From assembly GCA_000432735.1 (NCBI GenBank), contig FR887806.1, positions 1 through 17,861 of the forward strand: a DNA stretch of 17,861 nt. The letters run 5' to 3'. The translations under genes were made by a program, and so were the position numbers. Shown piece by piece: positions 7,694 through 13,331 of the stretch; positions within the stretch are counted from its first letter, which is position 1; each line of letters opens with the position of its first letter. The DNA comes from Bacteroides sp. CAG:443. GTDB lineage: Bacteria > Bacteroidota > Bacteroidia > Bacteroidales > Bacteroidaceae. The notes under the pieces are model-generated. The model saw only the letters and a list, made by a program, of their open reading frames with translations. It was not told the DNA's origin and did no database searches.

Positions 7694-8710
7694 ATGAAAC
7701 GATTTGCACACATATTATATACGGTGCTGACCGGACTGCTGGTTTTCTCTTCCTGCATACGGGAGGACATCTCCGGCAATACGCCCGAAGATAATTTCGA
7801 GGCACTGTGGAAAATCATCGACGAACAGTATTGTTTCCTCGACTATAAAAATCAGGAATACGGACTCGACTGGAACGAGGTGCACGAGCGCTATGCACGC
7901 CGCATCACGCCAGACATGACGTGGGAGAATCTCTTCGAGGTCCTTTCGGACATGGTAAACGAACTGCACGACGGACATGTGAATCTTTCCAGTTCGCTGG
8001 CTACCTCGCAGTACCGCGAATGGTTCGACAGTTACCCGCGCAACTTCAGCGACAGCATCCAGAGCATTTATTTGGGAAAGGATTATACCAACTCTTCAGG
8101 ACTGACATACAGCATTCTGGAGAACAACATCGGCTACATCTACTGCTCCAGCTTCTCCAACGGGATAGGCGACGGCAATCTGGACCAGACCCTGAACAAG
8201 CTGGCTATCTGCGACGGCCTGATTATCGACGTGCGCAACAACGGCGGCGGCAACCTGACCACGGCACAGAAGCTGGCAGCACGGTTTACCAACGAGAAAG
8301 TCCTCGTGGGCTACATGTGCCACAAGACTGGTCCCGGACACAATGACTTTTCAGACCCGAAACCGGTGTATGTGGAACCCTCGAACGGTATACGCTGGCA
8401 GAAAAAGGTTGTGGTTCTCACCAACCGTCGTTCGTACAGCGCGACAAACGACTTTGTGAACAGCATGAACCAGTTTCCGAATGTCACAATCGTAGGCGAC
8501 AAGACGGGAGGCGGTTCGGGACTTCCATTCAGTTCCGAAATCCCCAACGGCTGGTCTATCCGTTTCTCCGCCAGTCCGATGTTCGACCCGAACATGAACC
8601 AGCTGGAATTCGGCATCGACCCTGATGTGAAGGTGGACATGAAAAGCGAGGATATGCAGCGAGGAAAGGATACCATTATCGAAACAGCTTGCGAAATCCT
8701 AAAGAAATAG
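7694..8710 (+). CDS. S41-family peptidase, lipoprotein
   Basis: Predicted serine protease of the C-terminal-processing/tricorn-core family, 338 aa, exported as a lipoprotein (signal to FSSC, Cys21). An N-terminal helical segment (about 33-95: FEALWKIIDEQYCFLD and LSDMVNELHDGHVNL) is typical of Bacteroidetes S41 proteins. The peptidase core has DGLIIDVRNNGGG (174-186), the putative nucleophile Ser249 in SYSATNDF, and Lys270 in VGDKTGGG, giving the Ser-Lys dyad of the family. No separate PDZ domain is obvious. It starts 3 bp after the DUF3316-like gene, suggesting translational coupling and an envelope role. Its substrate is unknown. Confidence 0.88.
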   Translation: MKRFAHILYTVLTGLLVFSSCIREDISGNTPEDNFEALWKIIDEQYCFLDYKNQEYGLDWNEVHERYARRITPDMTWENLFEVLSDMVNELHDGHVNLSSSLATSQYREWFDSYPRNFSDSIQSIYLGKDYTNSSGLTYSILENNIGYIYCSSFSNGIGDGNLDQTLNKLAICDGLIIDVRNNGGGNLTTAQKLAARFTNEKVLVGYMCHKTGPGHNDFSDPKPVYVEPSNGIRWQKKVVVLTNRRSYSATNDFVNSMNQFPNVTIVGDKTGGGSGLPFSSEIPNGWSIRFSASPMFDPNMNQLEFGIDPDVKVDMKSEDMQRGKDTIIETACEILKK

Positions 8711-8719
8711 GTCTGATAT

Positions 8720-8750
8720 TTTGCTTTTTCAAAAATATAGTATATCTTTG
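8720..8750 (+). promoter_or_regulatory. Promoter of tRNA-Leu
   Basis: A -33 element TTTG (8720-8723) and a -7 element TATCTTTG (8743-8750) are separated by 19 bp, matching the Bacteroides primary-sigma promoter in sequence and spacing. This is the clearest promoter in the window. The tRNA leader then carries the inverted repeat GAACAT/ATGTTC (8765-8770 and 8776-8781). Confidence 0.8.
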
Positions 8751-8786
8751 CACACGCAAAAAGGGAACATTCCGTATGTTCTGCTT

Positions 8787-8868
8787 GCGCCTGTGGCGTA
8801 ATTGGTAGCCGCGCCAGACTTAGGATCTGGTGCCGCGAGGCGTGTAGGTTCGAGTCCTATCAGGCGCA
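8787..8868 (+). tRNA. tRNA-Leu (anticodon UAG)
   Basis: The 82-nt cloverleaf closes well. The acceptor arms are GCGCCTG (8787-8793) and CAGGCGC (8861-8867) with discriminator A8868. The anticodon stem is CCAGA/TCTGG around loop CTTAGGA with anticodon TAG at 8821-8823. A long class II variable arm (8831-8843) and the T arm GTAGG-TTCGAGT-CCTAT (8844-8860) follow. CCA is not encoded. The UAG anticodon reads CUN leucine codons. It has its own promoter and terminator, and marks the border between housekeeping genes and an AT-rich accessory stretch. Confidence 0.96.
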
Positions 8869-8890
8869 CATCTTTCAAGACATTAACGAC

Positions 8891-8928
8891 AAAACCCGGC
8901 TTAAACGGTAAGTTTAGCCGGGTTTTTT
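8891..8928 (+). terminator. Intrinsic terminator of tRNA-Leu
   Basis: The arms AAAACCCGGCTTAAAC (8891-8906) and GTTTAGCCGGGTTTT (8912-8926) pair over 15 bp with a single bulged T, and a T-run (8923-8928) follows. It lies 22 nt after the tRNA. Confidence 0.9.
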
Positions 8929-9123
8929 ATTGTCCTAAAGGCACTTTGCATAATTATCCACAAAAAAAAGGTGCCATATTCGGTGACATGAACGTCAATC
9001 TGAAGTTTACCCATTTCCAAATACAAAAGAAATAGAAGTACATCCAATCGTTTCAACTCCTCTAAAAAACGACAAACAGCAACCAGCAGACATAATATGA
9101 GCTGCACCAAACTTTATTAAGTC
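8929..9123. other. Non-coding stretch between the tRNA terminator and the first accessory ORF
   Basis: No convincing gene is visible. An imperfect hairpin GGCACTTT/AAAGGTGCC spans about 8940-8973, and its loop contains TTATCCACA (8954-8962), an exact match to the bacterial DnaA-box consensus. An 8-bp inverted repeat (ATGAGCTG at 9097-9104, CAGCTCAT at 9130-9137) encloses the start codon of the next ORF. Confidence 0.5.
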
Positions 9124-9489
9124 ATGGCACAGCTCATTTGCTTGCAGTTAAAACAATCAAGTTTCCAAGTCAAAACTCATTCTTTCCTGAAGGTGTCACT
9201 TCCTTCTTACGAGTTTTATTCTAAACAAGATAGTTTATATGTTCTTTCTTCAAGTACATTATTTGACAGAATTGTTATCCAGAACCTGGAAAGCGGCATT
9301 GTTGAAATGACTCCAACTGAAGCACGTTCTTATTTATCTACCTGGGTACAAAGAGATGATATTTGGTGGACTGATAAGAATGATATATATGTAAAGGTTA
9401 CGGTAACTCTTTATCCGAAAGCACCATATAATACAACTCCAATTGTTTCTACACGTACTTTTAAGCCTGTGTTTGTAGAAAATAAATAA
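9124..9489 (+). CDS. Unidentified 121-aa protein
   Basis: I do not recognise this family. The predicted product has no signal peptide or membrane segment. It has beta-rich alternating patterns (SLYVLSSSTLFDRIVIQ, DIYVKVTVTLYP) and a WWTDKNDIY segment; it reads as a small, mostly beta soluble domain. Codon use is AT-rich compared with the parC operon. No Shine-Dalgarno sequence or TAnnTTTG element stands out upstream, and the start codon lies inside an inverted repeat. A strong terminator hairpin 11 nt downstream supports a real transcription unit. Its place beside toxin remnants makes an immunity protein or a decayed-cassette gene possible, but nothing in the sequence proves either. Confidence 0.55.
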   Translation: MAQLICLQLKQSSFQVKTHSFLKVSLPSYEFYSKQDSLYVLSSSTLFDRIVIQNLESGIVEMTPTEARSYLSTWVQRDDIWWTDKNDIYVKVTVTLYPKAPYNTTPIVSTRTFKPVFVENK

Positions 9490-9500
9490 AAGATTTTTAG

Positions 9501-9536
9501 AAAGATGCATCATATTATTATGTCGCATCTTTTTTT
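9501..9536 (+). terminator. Intrinsic terminator behind the 121-aa ORF
   Basis: AAAGATGC (9501-9508) pairs with GCATCTTT (9525-9532), with extra CAT/ATG pairing inside the loop, followed by a T-run. Confidence 0.8.
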
Positions 9537-9559
9537 GTCTTAATGTAATCTTTTCCTGA

Positions 9560-9740
9560 AGTTTTTGCGTTCACGCATATTGTCCATCCGCTACATAGAG
9601 AAATGCTACCGTAAAGCAGGTTATCCGAACTTGTGCTGTATTATAATGCATCGTCCATAACCTCCTTTTCGTCCGGCATATATGACAGTTCCAAAACCGG
9701 CTGCATAGATCGGAGTGGCAAGCACAACGGCTTCCTCCAT
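9560..9740 (-). pseudogene. Decayed M23 (LytM-type) metallopeptidase fragment
   Basis: Read leftwards, a 39-codon open stretch (9740-9621) encodes TPIYAAGFGTVIYAG and GGYGRCIIIQHKFG. This is the characteristic strand-turn-strand region of M23 peptidoglycan endopeptidases (pattern: TPVYA..DGTV..AG...GYG..V.I.H..G). Past its stop the similarity continues in other frames: NLLYGSIS, resembling the family's TLYGHLS, then LYVADGQY, then VNAKTSGK. This implies at least two or three small frameshifts. The upstream HxxxD zinc-ligand part and the final HxH motif are missing. The fragment abuts the nuclease-toxin remnant on the opposite strand at about 9740, so a rearrangement joint lies there. The family call rests on pattern recognition and is moderate. 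Functionally it is dead. Confidence 0.5.
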
Positions 9741-10072
9741 ACCAAAAAGGTCAGGAGGGAGTCAATAGGGCTATCGCTGAATTTCAAGATGAAGGAGGGG
9801 TAGTAATTTAAAAAGAAGTTACAGTAGAATTGAATGGAATACGGAACCGTTTTGATTTTGTTGGAGAAAAAGACGGAACTCTGCATTTGTTTGAAGTAAA
9901 GAATGGACCTACAGCAAGAATGACTCCTAACCCAAAAATCAATATTCCTATAATGCGAAAGCAAACCCCACCTTTTATTCCTATTGGTAAAAATGCAAAA
10001 AGCATAATTTATTTTAATATTGGTCAGCCGTATACTGGTAAATATGTTGTTATATATAGACATTATTTCTAA
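9740..10072 (+). pseudogene. Polymorphic-toxin C-terminal nuclease domain remnant, PD-(D/E)xK-like
   Basis: An open frame reads YQKGQEGVNRAIAEFQDEGG, meets a TAA at 9809-9811, and continues in the same frame as KEVTVELNGIRNRFDFVGE, then LHLFEVKNGPTARM to a stop at 10070-10072. The spaced acidic residue (RFDFV) and the E-x-K of LFEVKNGP match the core of PD-(D/E)xK nuclease toxins carried at the C-termini of Rhs and other polymorphic toxins. No start codon, signal peptide or delivery domain precedes it, and the internal stop replaces one codon in an otherwise continuous domain. A TTG at 9830 could give an 80-aa product holding both motif parts, but the N-terminal helix would be lost. A terminator follows 95 nt later. 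Most likely an orphan, inactivated toxin tip. Confidence 0.65.
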
Positions 10073-10166
10073 ATTTGAACATTTAATACGTGTAAAAAAA
10101 TGAAAGATTGAAAAAGGTGATGGAAACTGAGTCCAGATAAATCCAAAATCATCTTTATTTAATAAA

Positions 10167-10208
10167 CCATTTCGATACCTTACGATTAAGGTGTTGAAAT
10201 GGCTTTTT
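10167..10208 (+). terminator. Intrinsic terminator behind the toxin remnant
   Basis: A 16-bp stem (10167-10182 with 10187-10202, two G-T pairs) with the tetraloop CGAT is followed by CTTTTTT. It would end transcription of the toxin tip and separates it from the Rhs core fragment. Confidence 0.85.
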
Positions 10209-10240
10209 TATAGAGACAATCTATATCGGTTAAGCGATCA

Positions 10241-10687
10241 GTACCTACCACCTACTACACTTATGATGCATACGGAAAGGTGGAAAGTGTCAGGGAAGAA
10301 GCACCCGAAGGAAACATCATACGCAAAGGGGATGCAGGAGAAATAGTATATACCAACCCCAACCGACCCTATGCCGCTACAGGAAACACACCGGAAAAGG
10401 AAGCCTGCATACACAGTGGACTGCAGGTGGGATATACTGCCGCAGACAGACCCGCATGGATAGAGGAAAGAAACAGAAGGATAGAATTCACCTACAATGC
10501 TCAGTTCGACAGGGTACGGATGAGAATGGCCGAAGAGGGAAAGACGGTATACACAAGGTCTTACCTCGGAGGGAACTATGAAGCCCATTGCGACAGCAGC
10601 GGAACGGAGGAAAGGCTCTATGTAGGAGGAGACTGTTACGAAGCGCCTGCACTCCTCGTCAAAAAAGAAGGGAAAACCGAGTTGTAA
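10241..10687 (+). pseudogene. Rhs/YD-repeat core fragment
   Basis: The frame opens at 10214, and recognisable sequence begins at 10241 with TYYTYDAYGKVESV, a typical YD repeat. RPYAATGNTPEKEA, RIEFTYNAQFDRVRM, TRSYLGGNYEAH and ERLYVGGDCYEAPALLV follow, all characteristic of the shell-forming core of Rhs-family toxins just before the conserved C-terminal core. The stop at 10685-10687 comes before the core is complete. There is no start, signal or N-terminal region: the piece begins 38 bp after the preceding terminator. It has higher GC than its surroundings. In an intact Rhs gene the core precedes the toxin tip; here the tip lies upstream, so the two pieces are from different genes or were rearranged. 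A GTG at 10280 could only make a 135-aa shell fragment. Confidence 0.75.
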
Positions 10688-10689
10688 TT

Positions 10690-10972
10690 CTCCGGCACTC
10701 ATGGCCTTCCGGTTTTTTAATAACTCTTGTACTCGGAGAACGAGATTCGTATGTCCAGCTTCAAGAACCGTGAATGTAGGCAGCCAGACATTGGCCACAC
10801 GCACAAGATTGAGCTGATACCTACGCCAATGCTCCAGTGTGAGTGTATTCATCCAGGCAATTTCACTGGGAACGGAGTTCATCAGCATGTTGATGGCAGT
10901 CATCTTCACGCAGGTCAAGTCTATATCTATTCTTTGCGCACAGTCTTTTCTATCTGGACTAAACTGATTCAT
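10690..10972 (-). pseudogene. Unidentified minus-strand coding fragment
   Basis: From ATG at 10972 the minus strand encodes about 94 codons of protein-like sequence (MNQFSPDRKDCAQRIDID, then LEHWRRYQLNLVRVANVWL, and LVLRVQELLKNRK). Composition and codon use look coding, unlike the plus-strand reading, which is His- and Cys-rich. The frame then runs on, antisense, through the Rhs fragment to 10238, but that part is Cys/Ser/Val-rich and looks like a shadow. The real gene was therefore probably cut at a junction near 10690. I do not recognise the family. The region may instead be chance-open DNA. Confidence 0.3.
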
Positions 10973-11069
10973 CTATGCTGAATATGTATTCTTTACCCCA
11001 CCAACCTCGATGATATAATCCCCATGAAGTAATATTTGATAAAGTATTGGTAATAGTGACTTTTTTCAT
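10959..11069 (-). CDS. Possible 36-aa aromatic-rich peptide
   Basis: ATG at 11069 opens 36 codons beginning MKKVTITNTLSNITSWG, with GWWGKEYIFSIDESV at the end: three Trp, two Tyr and a charged tail. It overlaps the next minus-strand ORF start (10972) by 14 nt, an arrangement compatible with translational coupling. No signal peptide or known motif is visible, and no good TAnnTTTG element lies upstream on this strand. It could be a small peptide gene, the leftover N-terminus of a decayed gene, or chance. Confidence 0.25.
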   Translation of the reverse strand: MKKVTITNTLSNITSWGLYHRGWWGKEYIFSIDESV

Positions 11070-11098
11070 AAATGCAACGATAAGTCAATTTAAATATT

Positions 11099-11106
11099 TA
11101 CATTTG
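11099..11106 (+). promoter_or_regulatory. Likely -7 promoter element of the hydrolase gene
   Basis: TACATTTG matches TAnnTTTG exactly. It predicts a leader of about 160 nt before the ATG at 11276, and that leader contains the hairpin at 11190-11214. No clear -33 element is visible. Confidence 0.45.
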
Positions 11107-11275
11107 TATAATTACAATTAAGCCTTGATAGCCTTATATGATTTATATCTCGTAACGAAATCAAAGTTCTTCGGGAGTATAAGGAAAAAGCACACCGGGA
11201 ACTTTTCCGGGTGCGTGACGAACAGAAAACATTCAGGAAAATAAAAGTAAATACAGAATTATAACTATAAAAAAT

Positions 11276-12526
11276 ATGACAATGAAAAGACTTGTTTCAT
11301 TGATACTGGTTATAATAACAGTATCAACATCATTTGCACAGAAAATAGGCGGTACATGGAAGGGAAAACTAAATGCAGGAAACCAGAAGCTCGAAATAGT
11401 ATTTCATTTTACACGTGGAGACGGTAATGAAACAACATGCAAGATGGATGTCCCGGCACAAGGAGCCATGGGTATACCGGTAGATATAAAATCATTGACA
11501 GAAGATTCAGTCAGCCTTCAGGTTGATGCAATCAGAATGGTATATAACGGTAAACTTACCGGAAATAAAATATCAGGAACATTCAATCAACATGGGATGT
11601 CATTTCCTCTGGAACTGGAATCCGGCGAACAGGAAAAACTTAACAGGCCGCAAGAACCACAAAAGCCATACAGCTACAAAACTGAAGAAGTCACTTTTGT
11701 AAATGAAAAAGCAAATGCCAACTTATCAGGTACATTGACATATCCTATAGGATATAAAGAGAACAGAAAAGTGCCTGTAGTCATTATGGTTACCGGCAGC
11801 GGTGCGCAGAACAGGGATGAGGAAATATTCGGACATAAACCTTTCCTCGTCATTGCCGACTATCTGGCAAGAAACGGTATAGCTTCTTTGAGGTATGACG
11901 ACAGAGGTACAGGAAAATCAGTTGGCGGTGCCAGAAAGGACTGTACATCGGAAGATTTTGCCGAAGATGCAGAATACGGACTGCAGTGGTTGAAAAAAAA
12001 CGGCAAATTTGACAAGATAGGTATTCTGGGACACAGTGAAGGTGGAATGATAGCTTTCATGTTGGGCGCAGAAAATAAGGCCGACTTTATAGTAAGTATG
12101 GCTGGACCCGGAATAAAGGGCGATTCATTATTAGCCGAACAACAGAATGCAATATTGAAACTTAAAGGTATTCCTGCCAATTATAACGTAGAATCCATCC
12201 GTAGAGATATGACCTTCCAACCCAAGAACCCATGGCTGGAATATTTCGTTAATTATGATCCCAAATATGATATAGAGAAGATTTCAATACCTGTAATGGC
12301 TATCAATGGAAGCAATGATGTACAGGTAATATCCAAAAGCAATCTAAAAGTTATAAAGGAAATTCTGTCTGGCAAGAACAGCAAAAACCTTATAAAGGAA
12401 TATCCTAACCTCAATCATTTGTTTCAGAACTGCACTCCAGAAACAGCTTTTGATTACTATAACATTGAAGAAACCATTTCGGAAGAAGTATTGAAAGACA
12501 TTGCTTCATGGATTAACGGTCTATAA
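11276..12526 (+). CDS. Secreted alpha/beta hydrolase
   Basis: Predicted esterase- or peptidase-like enzyme of 416 aa, exported by a signal peptide (1-21, cleaved after SFA). An N-terminal beta-rich domain (about 22-118: GGTWKGKL, NGKLTGNKISGTFNQHG) resembles the lipocalin-like domain often found on Bacteroidetes hydrolases. The catalytic domain has an oxyanion segment VTGSGAQNRDE, Ser254 in GHSEGG, Asp348 in NGSNDVQV and His381 in NLNHLFQ, so the triad is complete. The helical cap between about 285 and 330 looks short for the family; this is a recollection, not an alignment. ATG 11282 is an alternative start. The gene is AT-rich compared with the parC operon and stands alone, with a strong terminator. 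Its substrate is unknown. Confidence 0.88.
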   Translation: MTMKRLVSLILVIITVSTSFAQKIGGTWKGKLNAGNQKLEIVFHFTRGDGNETTCKMDVPAQGAMGIPVDIKSLTEDSVSLQVDAIRMVYNGKLTGNKISGTFNQHGMSFPLELESGEQEKLNRPQEPQKPYSYKTEEVTFVNEKANANLSGTLTYPIGYKENRKVPVVIMVTGSGAQNRDEEIFGHKPFLVIADYLARNGIASLRYDDRGTGKSVGGARKDCTSEDFAEDAEYGLQWLKKNGKFDKIGILGHSEGGMIAFMLGAENKADFIVSMAGPGIKGDSLLAEQQNAILKLKGIPANYNVESIRRDMTFQPKNPWLEYFVNYDPKYDIEKISIPVMAINGSNDVQVISKSNLKVIKEILSGKNSKNLIKEYPNLNHLFQNCTPETAFDYYNIEETISEEVLKDIASWINGL

Positions 12527-12575
12527 TTGTATTCATATAAAGATAGAATGGTACTGAAATATTTAAGAAAAACCT

Positions 12576-12627
12576 AAAAACAATGAGGCTGCAATTCATA
12601 GGTTTGAAAGACAGCCTCATTGTTTTT
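12576..12627. terminator. Bidirectional terminator between the hydrolase and membrane-protein genes
   Basis: A perfect 16-bp stem (AAAAACAATGAGGCTG at 12576-12591 and its complement at 12612-12627) encloses a 20-nt loop. It carries A-runs on one side and T-runs on the other, so it can end transcription from both of these converging genes. Confidence 0.9.
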
Positions 12628-12695
12628 ACATTAATTTCCGATTAGATTGAATGAATATGATATTCAGAAACTAACATTATCAATCGGTACATTAA

Positions 12696-13142
12696 CTATA
12701 CAAAGGGAGAATCAATGACGATTTTAGAACCATCATTTTTATTAGTTAACATAATCAAATTGGTGTTATCAACGCATAGCGCATAGAAGGTACCAATAGA
12801 TTTTGTCCAAAAATAGCCCCAATATAAAAAGACAAATGTAGCAAACAGACGAACAGAGAACAAACTCTTCGTTTTTATATGAGTAATAGTATGCTCTTTT
12901 TTAAGAAAAACTTTCTCTCCTACAATTAGTTTAATTCGTATAGTATCATTGTCTTCATTTATACTTACTGGCATCCTCAAAACTGGCAACACAATCAATA
13001 ATGTCGCTATTATGACAACAATTCTTATTAAAGTATTCCCTTCCGTGAACGCATAATAAATAGCATAACCAACAATTGCTGATATAATTATTGAGTATAT
13101 AATCAGCATTCTAGAAGGCAGTAGTTTCCTAGTAATATTCAT
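12696..13142 (-). CDS. Small membrane protein, possibly PH-like
   Basis: The 148-aa product has two N-terminal membrane helices (about 12-32, SIIISAIVGYAIYYAF, and 39-57, LIRIVVIIATLLIVLPVL). A soluble beta-rich part follows (SINEDNDTIRIKLIVGEK, HTITHIKTKSLF) and then NTNLIMLTNKNDGSKIVI near the end. Two helices followed by a beta-rich domain is the layout of bacterial PH-domain membrane proteins, which is the best guess, but the function is unknown. It is AT-rich, monocistronic, and converges on the hydrolase gene with a shared terminator. A -7 element lies 28 nt upstream. Confidence 0.7.
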   Translation of the reverse strand: MNITRKLLPSRMLIIYSIIISAIVGYAIYYAFTEGNTLIRIVVIIATLLIVLPVLRMPVSINEDNDTIRIKLIVGEKVFLKKEHTITHIKTKSLFSVRLFATFVFLYWGYFWTKSIGTFYALCVDNTNLIMLTNKNDGSKIVIDSPFV

Positions 13143-13169
13143 AATAATATATTTTAATTTTTGACATCA

Positions 13170-13177
13170 CAAATTTA
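13170..13177 (-). promoter_or_regulatory. -7 promoter element of the small membrane protein gene
   Basis: The minus strand reads TAAATTTG, an exact TAnnTTTG match, 27 nt upstream of the ATG at 13142. No clear -33 element is visible. Confidence 0.55.
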
Positions 13178-13331
13178 ATTTAAGAAACTATCTCTGCATA
13201 AGATTCTATATAGATTTCACATAGAGTTTGACAGAGTTCCCTTTCAATTCTTTTCGCTATCGTCCATCATTTTCAGAAAGAGCATTGTAATACTGACTCT
13301 TTCTTTTGACAGACGCCGAACGACCTGAAAC

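Larger units (their letters stand above)
10688..11275. other. AT-rich stretch before the hydrolase gene
   Basis: Besides the minus-strand fragment and small ORF listed separately, this 588-bp stretch contains a -7 element at 11099-11106. It also has a 40-codon plus-strand tail (11142-11264; EYKEKAHRELFRVRDEQ) that resembles the charged C-terminus of a lost protein, and a hairpin GCAC(A)CCGG/CCGGGTGC at 11190-11214. No complete gene is visible. Confidence 0.45.

Noticed and set aside
8787..8868. tRNA-Leu as an attachment site with a direct repeat of its 3' end
   Set aside because: I looked for a second copy of the T-arm/acceptor sequence in the window and found none; no integrase gene is visible either.
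10238..10689. C-terminal half of the 244-codon minus-strand frame as a real protein
   Set aside because: It is antisense to the Rhs fragment and its Cys/Ser/Val/Phe-rich composition is that of a shadow.
10973..11066. Remnant of a DUF4143-type AAA ATPase (GDYIIEVGG read on the minus strand)
   Set aside because: Only one short motif resembles the family, it lies in a 30-codon frame, and a competing frame of equal quality overlaps it.
13275..13304. Terminator for the GH3 gene (AGAAAGAG/CTCTTTCT hairpin)
   Set aside because: The 8-bp stem is AT-rich with a 14-nt loop and has no T-run on the minus strand, so it is too weak to call.
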